Assembly (NCBI GenBank): GCA_030601885.1
Contig: JAUWAU010000008.1
Location: 163,550 to 227,549, forward strand
From: Armatimonadota bacterium
Lineage (GTDB): Bacteria; Armatimonadota; Zipacnadia; JAUWAU01
Reading direction: 5' to 3'
Length of the DNA stretch: 64,000 nucleotides
A program made the position numbers and the translations under genes. Under the pieces are notes generated by a model. It did no database searches. It saw nothing but the letters and a program-made list of their open reading frames with translations, and had not been told where the DNA came from. The stretch's first letter is position 1, and every line of letters starts with the position of its first letter. This document shows, in pieces, positions 52,111 through 61,144 of this stretch.

Positions 52111-54288
52111 CTACTCTTGCAGCAGCTCGCGGATGTAGGCCACCAGTTCGTCAGTGAGAATGGCGGACACGTCCCGCAGGTGCGACAGTTGCAGCGCCTC
52201 GTGGAGGGCCTGAAGGTCCCCGGTTCGCGCGCGCGCGAGGATCTTGCTCGTCAGGATTCTCGTCAGCGCCCGCGTTCGCTGCTCGCACCCGCGCTTCACG
52301 GCCCGCTCCAGCACATCCACCGCGGCCACGGCCGCCTCCTCACCCAGGCGCATCCCGCAAAGACGACACGCGGGGGCATCGGCCGGCGGTATCGGCTCTT
52401 CAGCCAGACATAATTCCGTTGCCCGCAGGAGCGCTTGCTGCCGGCTGTAGGCATCGACCTCGCTCGGCGCCCCAAGCTCACGAATGTCGTTGAGTCGCCT
52501 CAGCGCCTCGATTTCGACGGTGATGGCTTCGAGACGCCCCCGCAGTTGCTGCTTCGCCTCATTCAGCCCTCGATGCCAGTCGGCATATAACTGGCTGTAT
52601 GTCGCCTTGAAATCGGCGAACTGCCGCCGAAGGCCGGGGATGAGGTTGGGGTTCCGGGCAACATTTGTCAGAGCGAGCTGCGTGGCGAGGAGCGCTTTCG
52701 TGGCGGCCAGGTCGCGGTAGTGCGGCGGTATGAGAGCCGCATCAATGTACGTCCTCGCCGCAGCCAGCATCTCGGCCCACTCGGCGCACTTCTTCAGACG
52801 CTCCACAGTCGCCGCGGCAGCCGATACGTCCTCGGCCGCCACCCCCTTATCTCTCGCGAGACGCACCAGCTCGGCCCCGCTTTGCGCCGCGCTCAACTCG
52901 TGCGCGGTGGCCAGGGCCTTCCGATCATCACGCGACAGGCGACCGCCCAGGGCCGGCTGTAAGACATTCCGAACCGTCTGCCTGACGGACTCGACATCAG
53001 CTCGAAGCGCACGCAGCCCGGCCGCCAGCCTATCCTCTTGCTTGCGCACCGCCTCCTGCGTCTTCGCATCCCCGAGACCCGGCACAATGCCACGCGCGTA
53101 CGGTAACACGTCGTCCCACACGATCTCATCGCTGACAACAAGTGCCTCGAAGTGCTCGTCCAATCGGTCAGACCACACCACCGCCAGAGATGTGCTGGCG
53201 GTCAGGCAATCTCGCGCTTCCTCACCAGAGGCAAGGGGGACGGCATGGCCGGCACGCAGAAGGATGCGCGTCGGTGGACGCCGACAGTGCACCAGCAAGA
53301 GCAAATGCAGCGTGAGCACTACCGGTGGCAGGCCGTACGGTACCGACTGCAGCTCATGATAGAGTTCCCGAAGCTCTACCGAACCCCGCTCCAGGCGATG
53401 GCGGATAAAGCGGCAGACGTGACACTTATCCGGCGGCGCCTCTTGCAGGCGTTCGCCCGAAGGCAGCAGCAGACAGGGCGCGATCCGCCCCAGAACTTGC
53501 CGCTCCCTGGGGCCCGGGGACTCCCCCGACGCGAAACTGGCGAAGATGCGCTCCGGATCAGACGGACTCAGCACGAAGCCCGGGGGAAATGCAGTAGGCG
53601 GCAGCAGCTCGGGAAGAGCGTGATAGGCATGCCGCAGCACTGGGACGGCAATGGCGGCGCAGCGGGCGTCAGGATCAGCTATGGCGAATACATCGGCGGC
53701 GCTGATGGCGAGCTCGCCACGCGTGACGACAGTTCCCGCAGCGTACACGTCCCGCTGAACCCGGCAGAGGTGGTCGCCGGCCTCGCGACAGCGGCGCTCA
53801 GCCTCGGCCAACTCCGGCGCTCCCGCGTCCACCTGAGCCGCTACCTCCGAGCGCACCGTCTCCCACGCATGGAGTTCTGCTGCCGCGTCGAGCCCCTCTG
53901 CGGTCAAATCCCCTGGAAGGCAAACGGCAACGCGAGGATCGCCAATGTCGCCTGGCCTCACCGGTGCATCGTCGGTCAGGAAGATCACGCGGAAGTGCAG
54001 CTCCGGCTCGGCAATGGGCGACAAAAGGGATGCGCGGGGTGCGGAGGCGAGCAGCGACTCTCCCATGTGCGCAAGCCCACAGAAGCTGGCCTCATGGCGG
54101 CACGGTGCTCCGTCCAACGTGTAGCTGGCGAACACCGGATGCTCGGCTGCTTCGTCTGCCGGCTGGCGGGTCAGACACTGACGCCAGGCTCCGCGGATTT
54201 CGTCAGGCGATCCCATCCGCTGTCTCGCCCGCTCGAATAGCTCCTCGATGTTTGGTGCCCCACGGCCCTCAGACGGGCGCCGCGTCAT
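52111..54288 (-). CDS. Unknown 725-residue helical protein with CxxC motifs
   Basis: No family recognised with confidence. The protein is mostly helical with likely coiled-coil between about 420 and 600. Cysteine pairs occur in DKCHVCRF (near 290) and PACRLCGMRLGEEA (near 625), which could bind zinc. A segment LYHELQSVPYGLPPVVLTLHLLLLVH, and the overall pattern, faintly resemble the C-terminal parts of large DUF6079/PglY-type ATPases of phage-defence loci, but there is no P-loop, and its neighbours are housekeeping genes. The N-terminal (1-250) part has features of a PglZ-like or ATPase accessory region at best. The ATG at 54288 follows GAGGGTGA. Confidence 0.7.
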   Translation of the reverse strand: MTRRPSEGRGAPNIEELFERARQRMGSPDEIRGAWRQCLTRQPADEAAEHPVFASYTLDGAPCRHEASFCGLAHMGESLLASAPRASLLSPIAEPELHFRVIFLTDDAPVRPGDIGDPRVAVCLPGDLTAEGLDAAAELHAWETVRSEVAAQVDAGAPELAEAERRCREAGDHLCRVQRDVYAAGTVVTRGELAISAADVFAIADPDARCAAIAVPVLRHAYHALPELLPPTAFPPGFVLSPSDPERIFASFASGESPGPRERQVLGRIAPCLLLPSGERLQEAPPDKCHVCRFIRHRLERGSVELRELYHELQSVPYGLPPVVLTLHLLLLVHCRRPPTRILLRAGHAVPLASGEEARDCLTASTSLAVVWSDRLDEHFEALVVSDEIVWDDVLPYARGIVPGLGDAKTQEAVRKQEDRLAAGLRALRADVESVRQTVRNVLQPALGGRLSRDDRKALATAHELSAAQSGAELVRLARDKGVAAEDVSAAAATVERLKKCAEWAEMLAAARTYIDAALIPPHYRDLAATKALLATQLALTNVARNPNLIPGLRRQFADFKATYSQLYADWHRGLNEAKQQLRGRLEAITVEIEALRRLNDIRELGAPSEVDAYSRQQALLRATELCLAEEPIPPADAPACRLCGMRLGEEAAVAAVDVLERAVKRGCEQRTRALTRILTSKILARARTGDLQALHEALQLSHLRDVSAILTDELVAYIRELLQE

Positions 54289-54507
54289 TGCGCTCACCCT
54301 CGAACGCCCGGCGGAATGTGCAGCCCGGCGGCGTCTCGGGGCTGCCTGCCCCTCGCCGCGTACGTCCTCTATGGATTTCGTCTGCTGCGACTCGGAACTT
54401 TAGTCCGTAGTCACAATCACAAAGCCACCACGGCCGCTGCAGGGGATTTCCGTATCACTGCAGAAAGCCCTCTATAGATCGGCAGCGGGAAGCAGGAGGA
54501 AAGCCCA

Positions 54508-56247
54508 GTGGCACAAATGACGGGAGACAGAGCATTCGTCGAGGCGCTGCGCGCCGAGGGGGTCCGATATGTCTTCGGGCTACCCGGCGGCCACAGCGTC
54601 CGCATATTCTACGACAAAATGGCCCAGACAGACGGCATCGATGCCATCCTCACGCGGCACGAGACCGCCGGGGCCTTCGCCGCCCTCGGCTACGCGCAAA
54701 TATCGGGCAATGCAGCCGTGTGTCATGGAACAGCGGGGCCGGGATGGTCGCAGACCATCGTGGGCGTGCACGAGTCGTTGAGCGGCCGCATTCCCATGGT
54801 GTGTATCGCCGCCGCCGCGCCGGTGGCAACGTACGGCAAGGGGGCCCTGCAGGAGTTCAGGCAAATCGAGAACATGGTCGCCTGCACCAAGTGGGCCTAC
54901 CGGGTGGACAGGGCCGACAAGATTCCGTGGGCGATCCAACAGGCATTCAAGCACGCCTTTGCGCTGCCGCCCGGACCCGCGTTCCTCGATGTGCCCATTG
55001 ATGTGCCGGCCGCGGAGATCGACGCCGAGCCGTACCACCCCGCGCCGCGGCCGCGCTCGCAGGCCGACGAGGAGGACGTGGATCGGGCCGCCGAGATGCT
55101 GATCGAGGCGAAGCGCCCGGTCATCGTCGCCGGACGCGGCGTACATCAGGCGCGGGCATGGGACGAGCTGCGCGAGCTGGCGGAACTGCTCATCATCCCG
55201 GTGCTGCACACCAATCACGGCAAGAGCGCCATCTCCGACAGCCACCCGCTCTCCGCCGGCGGCGTAGGCGTCAATCGGACCCTGATCTCAAGCACGATTC
55301 TGAACAGCAGTGATTGCTGGTTCTGGCTCGGCTCGCAGATCGAGGAGTTCGCCGTCGGCCACTGGGCGCCCATGCCACCCGAGCGACGGTTCATCCACGC
55401 CGATGCCGACAGCGGGAACTTCGCCAAGAACTGGAACCCGGACGTGGCGCTGCTCGGCGACGCGCAGCTCGTTTTGCGGCAGCTCATCGCCGCCACCAGG
55501 GACCGCGTCGGCCAGGGCGCACGGCTTGACGAGCAAGCCGTGCCACACGGTGTGCCACGGGTAGCTCGCTACCCGTGCTCCCCGATCGTGGAGGAGATCG
55601 CGCGACTGAAGGCTCAGTATGCCGAGCGCGTGCAGGCGCAGATCGCGGCCTCCGAGGGCCCGGTTCATCCCGCGCAACTGCTCGCCGAGGTGCAGCGGCA
55701 GAAGGATCAGGATGCCATCATTGTGCTCGGCGAAGGGGCCGGGCGCGTCTGGACCGCGACGGAGCTGAAGATCGACACTCCCGGGCATTGGGTGTCGGCC
55801 AGCGACTTCGGCTGCATGGGCTATGCCGTGCCGGCAGCCATCGGGGCGAAGCTGGCCAAACCCGAGTGCCAGGTCATCGCCATCACCGGCGACGCCAGCT
55901 TCCAGATGCAGATGCAGGAGCTGCCCGTCGCGGCGCAGCACAACGCCCCGGTCACCTGGATTGTCATGAATAACAACTGCCTGGGCTGGATAAAATGGGG
56001 ACAGAAGGTGCGATACGACGAGCGATACTACGCGGTGGACTTCGACCCCAACTGGCGCCACGACCTGGCGGCCGAGGCGGCCGGCTGCCACGGCGGGCGG
56101 GTTGAATCCCCCGAGCAACTCGAAGGAGCCATCGCCGCGGCGCTTCGGGCGAATGCCGAAGGTCAGCCCGCCGTCGTCGATGTCCTCACGCCGCAGACTG
56201 AACAAACAGACGGTTTCGTGCAACATCACGGGGTCGCGAGCGAGTAG
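54508..56247 (+). CDS. Thiamine-diphosphate enzyme of the acetolactate synthase type
   Basis: 579 residues, three domains. The N-terminal pyrimidine domain has the catalytic glutamate in LTRHETAGAFAALGYA near 49; the central domain spans about 190-340; the C-terminal domain has the Mg/ThDP motif GDASFQMQMQELPVAAQHNAPVTWIVMNNN near 462. Families with this layout include acetolactate synthase, benzoylformate decarboxylase and oxalyl-CoA decarboxylase; I cannot choose. No regulatory subunit is adjacent. Odd: residues about 338-357 in the linker before the C-terminal domain are encoded by two palindromic repeats inserted in frame. The start is GTG after GGAGGAAA. Confidence 0.85.
   Translation: MAQMTGDRAFVEALRAEGVRYVFGLPGGHSVRIFYDKMAQTDGIDAILTRHETAGAFAALGYAQISGNAAVCHGTAGPGWSQTIVGVHESLSGRIPMVCIAAAAPVATYGKGALQEFRQIENMVACTKWAYRVDRADKIPWAIQQAFKHAFALPPGPAFLDVPIDVPAAEIDAEPYHPAPRPRSQADEEDVDRAAEMLIEAKRPVIVAGRGVHQARAWDELRELAELLIIPVLHTNHGKSAISDSHPLSAGGVGVNRTLISSTILNSSDCWFWLGSQIEEFAVGHWAPMPPERRFIHADADSGNFAKNWNPDVALLGDAQLVLRQLIAATRDRVGQGARLDEQAVPHGVPRVARYPCSPIVEEIARLKAQYAERVQAQIAASEGPVHPAQLLAEVQRQKDQDAIIVLGEGAGRVWTATELKIDTPGHWVSASDFGCMGYAVPAAIGAKLAKPECQVIAITGDASFQMQMQELPVAAQHNAPVTWIVMNNNCLGWIKWGQKVRYDERYYAVDFDPNWRHDLAAEAAGCHGGRVESPEQLEGAIAAALRANAEGQPAVVDVLTPQTEQTDGFVQHHGVASE
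55520..55577. repeat. Two palindromic repeats inside the thiamine-diphosphate enzyme gene
   Basis: CACGGCTTG/CAAGCCGTG (55520-55542) and CACGGGTAGC/GCTACCCGTG (55556-55577). Both element types occur, in the same order, at 57158-57218 in the gap downstream of the next gene. Here they lie within an open reading frame. Confidence 0.85.
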
Positions 56248-56248
56248 A

Positions 56249-57013
56249 ATGCAGTTGCTCGAGCTGAAAGCAATATACCTGTATCGCTCGTCCGCGTCGG
56301 CGGCGCTGGACGCCGAGGCCCTACGCGCCTACCTCGCCGAGTTGCTGCCTGCCGTGGCAACTCACCTCCGGGGCAGCTATGAGACCATTGTAGCGCGCGG
56401 TCTATGTCCCGCGCCTGACTCGGCCATGCTGGCCGCCGCTGTCATCCAGGGCATCGCCCCACCACCGGACGCCGTCCGACTCGCCGGCGTCGAGCCAGTC
56501 GTCTACGATGCCTTCGCCCTCTCGGCCGCCATGGCGGAGGCCCTCCGGCCGGCCGAGGCCGGGCTCGACTGTCTCCACATCGACCTCTCGCACCGCCTCA
56601 TCGCAACGTGGGACGAGTCCGATAGCCGCTGCCATCTGCGGACCCTCCTCTGCTCACAGCCGTCCATCGTGTCAATCCCCGGCCTCGTCGAAGCCCCGGC
56701 CCGGCCGCGCAAGTACGCCATCATGCGCCTGCAGTTCGAGGCGCTGCGAATGCCAGACGCCATCGCCGAGCTGGACGAGAAGTTCGCTGGCAGCTTCCTG
56801 ACCCATGGCGACGACCGGCTCACGGAGGTCGCCAAGGGCTACATCATGCAGGCCGTCTTCTACCGGCTCACGGGCGAGGCGTTCTGCGAGGATCCGTCAT
56901 GCCGCCTCCACGATGCCCACTGGCAGGAGGACATGCTCGCCGCGCAGCTAGGCGATCGATACTGCGAGCGACACGCGGCAGTCCTCGAAGCATGTCGGCC
57001 GGGCAAGGCATAG
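56249..57013 (+). CDS. DUF6775-like putative metallopeptidase
   Basis: 254 residues. The C-terminal half strongly recalls a family I know as DUF6775: SIVSIPGLVEAPARPRKY, then EVAKGYIMQAVFYRLTGEAFCEDPSCRLHDAHWQEDML with a clustered Cys/His set, and a last CERH. Family members are annotated as putative metallopeptidases on fold grounds, without known substrate. The ATG lies one base after the stop codon of the thiamine-diphosphate enzyme gene, so the two are in one operon. The TAG stop is the start of a palindromic repeat. Confidence 0.65.
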   Translation: MQLLELKAIYLYRSSASAALDAEALRAYLAELLPAVATHLRGSYETIVARGLCPAPDSAMLAAAVIQGIAPPPDAVRLAGVEPVVYDAFALSAAMAEALRPAEAGLDCLHIDLSHRLIATWDESDSRCHLRTLLCSQPSIVSIPGLVEAPARPRKYAIMRLQFEALRMPDAIAELDEKFAGSFLTHGDDRLTEVAKGYIMQAVFYRLTGEAFCEDPSCRLHDAHWQEDMLAAQLGDRYCERHAAVLEACRPGKA

Positions 57014-57037
57014 GGGCGACCCAACGGGTCGCCCCTA
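57011..57037. repeat. Palindromic repeat overlapping a stop codon, copy 3
   Basis: TAGGGGCGACCC, three bases (AAC), GGGTCGCCCCTA. Same 12-base arms as copy 2; again the first TAG is the stop codon. Confidence 0.8.
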
Positions 57038-57065
57038 CACGCCGGTTGTCCGCCACTACGTGTGG

Positions 57066-57218
57066 CACGGGTTGCTGGCCAACCCGTGTCTTTCCTGTGG
57101 GGCCATGACACACGGGTAGCAAGCTACCCGTGCCACACACACAGCAGCACGCTGTGGCACGGCTTGCTCGCCAAGCCGTGTGGGCCTCAGGATGCACACG
57201 GGTAGCAAGCTACCCGTG
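57066..57218. repeat. Cluster of four small palindromes
   Basis: Members: CACGGGTTG/CAACCCGTG at 57066-57088, CACGGGTAGC/GCTACCCGTG at 57111-57132, CACGGCTTG/CAAGCCGTG at 57158-57180 and CACGGGTAGC/GCTACCCGTG at 57197-57218. Each has arms of 9-10 bases and a centre of 2-5 bases, with GTGCCAC-like flanks. They fill the gap between convergent genes. Confidence 0.85.
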
Positions 57219-57238
57219 CCACCCGGCTTGGGGACTCC

Positions 57239-58216
57239 TCAGCTCCCCGCCATCTTCGTCCGCACCGGCTTGCCCGTGGCGGCCGACTCATTCGCCGCCA
57301 GCGTGGCGTCCAGGCTCATGAGCCCGTCGCGGAAGGACGAGGCTATCTTCGATTGGTCGTTCGCCCGAATGGCTTGCACGAAGACCTGGTCGATGTTCGG
57401 CGTCTCCTTCGGTTCGGCCTCGAATTCCGGCACTGGCGGACTCGCCGTCACCTGCCGCCCGGTCCAATCGATGCGCTGCTCCTGCAGCAGGAACGATATG
57501 TCGCTCTTGCCGGCTCCGCCGCCGGCCATGGGGCTGGTTGAGAGCGTGCACAATGCGCCGCTGGCGAACTCGAACAGGACCGCCTGCGAATCCGGGATGG
57601 TGAAGTTCTCCACGTCGCCCATCGTCCGCGTGGCGTACTTGGCGTACGCCTCCACGATCTCGCCGGCGACGTAGCGCATGATGTCCACCTGGTGCGTGGT
57701 CTGCTCCACGAGCTGCCCGCCCGACTGATCCATCACCCGCCACCACGCGGTCGGGGGCAGACCGCCCCAGCGATGCGAGGAGATCATGCCAATCGTCTTG
57801 TCGGCCAGGTAGGCCTTGAGGCGCTGAATTACGTCGGTGTACCGCAACTGGTAACCGACGCACGACAGCACACCCGCCTTCTCGATGGCCTCCAATATCT
57901 CGAAGCCCTTGTCCATGCTGAGGCATACGGGCTTCTCGAGGAGAAGATGCAGCCCTTTCTGTGCCGCAAGCACCTCGGCATCGCTGTGCGCAAAGGGCGG
58001 CACGCTCACGTACAGCGCCGTGAGCTCCTCCTTATCGAGCATGGGATGATGATCCGTGTACGCTGTCGCGTTGTACTCGGCGGCTGCTTCCTTCGCCCGC
58101 CCCTCATCCACGTCACAGATCGCCGTGATGGCGACTCCCTCGACCGCGCTGACTCGCTGCATGTGGCCGCTGGCGTTCCCGCCGGCGCCGACGAATCCGA
58201 TCTTGATGTCTGCCAT
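57239..58216 (-). CDS. Gfo/Idh/MocA oxidoreductase
   Basis: 325 residues. Begins MADIKIGFVGAGGNASGHM (Rossmann nucleotide-binding loop), then TAICDVDEGRAKEAA and the EKPVCLSMDKGFE motif near residue 94. The VEQTTHQVDIMRYVAGE segment carries the catalytic Asp/His region of the family. Cytoplasmic, probably an NAD(P)-linked sugar dehydrogenase. It is the third non-exported or exported copy of this superfamily in the window. Confidence 0.9.
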   Translation of the reverse strand: MADIKIGFVGAGGNASGHMQRVSAVEGVAITAICDVDEGRAKEAAAEYNATAYTDHHPMLDKEELTALYVSVPPFAHSDAEVLAAQKGLHLLLEKPVCLSMDKGFEILEAIEKAGVLSCVGYQLRYTDVIQRLKAYLADKTIGMISSHRWGGLPPTAWWRVMDQSGGQLVEQTTHQVDIMRYVAGEIVEAYAKYATRTMGDVENFTIPDSQAVLFEFASGALCTLSTSPMAGGGAGKSDISFLLQEQRIDWTGRQVTASPPVPEFEAEPKETPNIDQVFVQAIRANDQSKIASSFRDGLMSLDATLAANESAATGKPVRTKMAGS

Positions 58217-58972
58217 GACGAAGAGCCTCCCAAGACAGTGGTTAGTGGTCAGTGATCAGTGGACTGCAAGCCCTCCCTCTTCCGACCACGGATCACCGGC
58301 GACTAGATTCGCCGGGCAGCCCCACTCTTTCCTCCGTCGCTTTCTGCCATGCACGCCGGAGACGGAGATCCGGTAAGCGGCGTGGCTTCCGACAGGCATG
58401 CTGCCTTACAGAGCCTGCAACTGGAGCGTCCCCGTGCGCCAGAGGGCCCCCGCCGTGGACCCGAATGGGTATATCTAGAGGGCGCGGCATCGCGGTCGCC
58501 GCCGGCAGGGGGTCATTCCCCCGAAGTCGATGGCTGACCAAAACAGTGACAGGCATGGTATAAAGGGCGGCAGGAAGAGCAATTCCGTAAAACAGCAGCC
58601 ACATAACGGCTGATCGGCGCACGCCGGGGGCGGGGCCCGCAGTTTCGAGCCCGATCGCTCTGATGCGCCGGTAAGTTGAGAGTGCGTCTGCAATGACCAA
58701 TATACCTTTTAGGGGAGCCACGTCCGAGAGAAGGCGCCGGGTCGTGATCGTCACCGGGCACGGACCTGAGGACGAAAAAAAGGCGCCTCATGCTCAGTGC
58801 TTGAGAGAGAAGAATGAGGTGGGCAAGAGGCGTCATCGGGTGGCAGAGGGAAGTACGCGCCGCTGGGGGAACCAAGCCGGGCGGGCGGATGCTCTCCCCT
58901 GACGGGGCAGTTAGATAAGTATAGCGATTTTGGGCGCTGTCCGTGTAGCGCTTGAATTGAGGTTCATGCACC
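58217..58972. other. 756-base intergenic region
   Basis: No gene that I can support. It has a heptamer array directly upstream of the Gfo/Idh/MocA start (58234-58261) and otherwise no clear hairpin with a T run. Open frames crossing it look like composition artefacts. Confidence 0.5.
58234..58261. repeat. Heptamer microrepeat array (GNCAGTG type), 4 units
   Basis: Units GACAGTG, GTTAGTG, GTCAGTG, ATCAGTG, in exact register, 18 bases upstream of the start codon of the minus-strand oxidoreductase gene. Confidence 0.8.
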
Positions 58973-60199
58973 ATGAGACGGCACATCTCACCCGCCGATT
59001 GGGGCCTCGAGTCGTCATTGCCGAAACGGGGCACAGCGCAGTTGAGGCAGATGGGACTCAGCAAGCGGGACATCGAGGATCGGTGTCGTCGGAACACGTA
59101 CGAGTGGCTGCTTCGCCAGTACAACCAGGAGCTCGGGGCTTTCTACGGCTTCTACGATGCCCGAAGCGGGGAGTTTGCCGACGCGCAGACGGCCAACCTC
59201 ATCGCGCCCTGGCAGCTCCTGGCGGCGTACGACCGATACGACGACGAGAACCTGCTGCAGATGGCCACGCGGTGCGCGGACTGGCTCCACAGCAACATGA
59301 TGGAATCGCACCCGATGAGTCTCGTGCTCGGCGGGGTGCGTGACAATCTAAAGCCGGAGCAGATCTGGACGAAGTATACGGCCGACTACGTAGTGCTCAA
59401 TCTGGGCATCCATCAACGCACAGGCAACGATGAGTACCTGCAGCGGGCCATTCAGAGCGGCAGATTCCTGCTGCAGGCCCAGAATCACGATTTCGCCCCG
59501 AAATACGACACCGTGCGGGAAATATGGATGGACCAGGGCTGGCAATCGTTCGGGCGGGTCGTCTGCGCCATGCTGGCTTTGCACGACGTAACGAACAGCG
59601 GCCGGTGGCTGAAGTGGGCAACGGAGTGGGGCGACCTCGGCCTCGACCTCCAGGCGGGAGACGGCGCCTTCTACGTGGTGCACGGCAACTACTACAGCAG
59701 CGACGTAAGCGCGGACGAGATTCGCGCGCTGCTCGCGCTGGGCGAGGACACCGGGCGGCCCGAATTTCGCGATGCGGCCATCCGGTTTGCCAATTGGCAT
59801 CTCGAACACCAGAGAGAAGACGGAAGTTGGTGGCTCGCCATCGATCGCTGGGGTACGCGCGTGTCGGACTACGTCGGGCCCGGCGATGCGCCCAACATCG
59901 CCATCGCTCTCATCGCCGCCCATCAGGCCACTGGAAACACGGCCTTGCTCGCGGCTGCGATCCGGGCCTTCCGATTCTCACTGGCACTCCAGGCCACGCC
60001 GGATTGCGGAGATCCCTACCTGGAGGATGACAACATCCGGTGGGGCTTCTGGTCGTGGGCGCCCTATTACGACTACACTATGTCCAGCGACCAATCGACC
60101 CATCATGTTCGGGGCCTCTGGTTCTTTCTGGACTACTTCTACTCGCTGCCCAACGGCGCGCGACAGGAGCTCGCCCAAGCGGCGGCAGCGCCTGCCTGA
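58973..60199 (+). CDS. Alpha/alpha-barrel (six-hairpin) glycosidase-like protein
   Basis: 408 residues, no signal peptide. Repeated helix-hairpin pattern with aromatic motifs: FYDARSGEFADAQTANLIAPWQLLAAYDRY, DQGWQSFGRVVCAMLALHDV, and HQREDGSWWLAIDRWGTRVSDYVGPGDAPNIAIALIAAHQ. This is the layout of (alpha/alpha)6-barrel glycoside hydrolases and epimerases acting on uronic acids or oligosaccharides. Exact family not assigned. It is followed by a convergent sugar ABC transporter, which supports a carbohydrate role. Confidence 0.7.
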   Translation: MRRHISPADWGLESSLPKRGTAQLRQMGLSKRDIEDRCRRNTYEWLLRQYNQELGAFYGFYDARSGEFADAQTANLIAPWQLLAAYDRYDDENLLQMATRCADWLHSNMMESHPMSLVLGGVRDNLKPEQIWTKYTADYVVLNLGIHQRTGNDEYLQRAIQSGRFLLQAQNHDFAPKYDTVREIWMDQGWQSFGRVVCAMLALHDVTNSGRWLKWATEWGDLGLDLQAGDGAFYVVHGNYYSSDVSADEIRALLALGEDTGRPEFRDAAIRFANWHLEHQREDGSWWLAIDRWGTRVSDYVGPGDAPNIAIALIAAHQATGNTALLAAAIRAFRFSLALQATPDCGDPYLEDDNIRWGFWSWAPYYDYTMSSDQSTHHVRGLWFFLDYFYSLPNGARQELAQAAAAPA

Positions 60200-60268
60200 T
60201 GCTGCAAGCCCCCCGCACCAACAGCTTTGCTCGACACGGCGCCCTGCGGCACAGGTCCCACTGAGGTC

Positions 60269-61144
60269 CTATCCCCTCACCCCGCTGAGCGCAATCCCCC
60301 GAATGAAGTACCGCTGGGCGACGAGGAACACCACGATGATCGGCAGCGTGACGGTGACGGCGGCGGCCATCTGGTAGGGCAAGTTCGTCGTGTAGAGCGT
60401 GCTGAACATCGCCACTCCCACCTCCACCGGGCGCATGGACATGCTATCGGTGACGATCAAGGGCCACAGGAAGGACTGCCAAGTGGAGATGAAGGCGAAT
60501 ATAGCGAGCGTGGCGAGGGCCGGCTTCGAGAGGGGCAGGATGATGCGGGTGAAGATGGTCCACTCCGAGGCGCCATCGAGGCGCGCTGCCTCCTCCAGCT
60601 CGCGTGGCAGCGTCAGGAAGAACTGCCGCAGGAGGAAGATCCCCCACACGCTATTCACGAACGGGACGATCAGCGCCCAGTAGGTGTTCATCCAGCCGAA
60701 GGACTGGACGACGAGGAAGAGCGGAATGACCAGCACGATCTGGGGGATCAGCATCGTTGCCAGGTAACTCCCGAACACGACGCCCTTCCCGGCGAAGCGG
60801 AGCCGCGCGAACCCGTACGCGGCCATGGAGCAGATCAGCAACTGGCCTCCTACTGTCCCCAGCGACATAACCAGGCTGTTGAGGAAGAACCGCCCGAAGG
60901 GAAGCTGCGTGAGGGCCTTCGCGTAGTTGTCCCAGTGCGGCTGGCTGGGCCAGAGCTTCGGCGGATAGCTGTAGACCTCGAATTGGTCGGCCAGCGACGT
61001 CGAGACCATCCAGAGGAAGGGCAGCATCAGGACAAGGGCGAGAGCGGTTAGGGCGACGTAGGCACAGATGGTGCGCGCGACGGCCCCGGGCGAGGAAAGC
61101 CCGCAGCCTGGCAGGCTGCGCCACACGATGCTTGGTCCCCTCAC
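60269..61144 (-). CDS. Carbohydrate ABC transporter permease (MalG type)
   Basis: 291 residues with six membrane helices. The EAA loop for contact with the ATPase is present (ELEEAARLDGASEWTIFTRIILPLSKPAL). MalG-type features include the WMVSTSLAD start of the first periplasmic loop. The start GTG overlaps the stop of the upstream gene (GTGA); a much longer open frame upstream is a shadow. The N-terminal 25 residues are encoded in part by a small palindrome at 61103-61119. No ATPase gene is in the window, so a shared MsmK-like ATPase is likely. Confidence 0.93.
   Translation of the reverse strand: MRGPSIVWRSLPGCGLSSPGAVARTICAYVALTALALVLMLPFLWMVSTSLADQFEVYSYPPKLWPSQPHWDNYAKALTQLPFGRFFLNSLVMSLGTVGGQLLICSMAAYGFARLRFAGKGVVFGSYLATMLIPQIVLVIPLFLVVQSFGWMNTYWALIVPFVNSVWGIFLLRQFFLTLPRELEEAARLDGASEWTIFTRIILPLSKPALATLAIFAFISTWQSFLWPLIVTDSMSMRPVEVGVAMFSTLYTTNLPYQMAAAVTVTLPIIVVFLVAQRYFIRGIALSGVRG
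61103..61119. repeat. Small palindrome in the 5' part of the permease gene
   Basis: GCAGCCTG, one base, CAGGCTGC, flanked on the right by GCCAC and on the left by GGAAAGCCCGC. Similar flanks occur at 63711-63735. Confidence 0.6.

Noticed and set aside
52111..54288. Phage-defence gene (BREX/DISARM-like)
   Set aside because: Weak pattern likeness only; no ATPase motif and no defence genes nearby.
57066..57218. Palindrome cluster as tRNA or CRISPR repeats
   Set aside because: No cloverleaf or T-loop sequence, and the spacing between palindromes is irregular.
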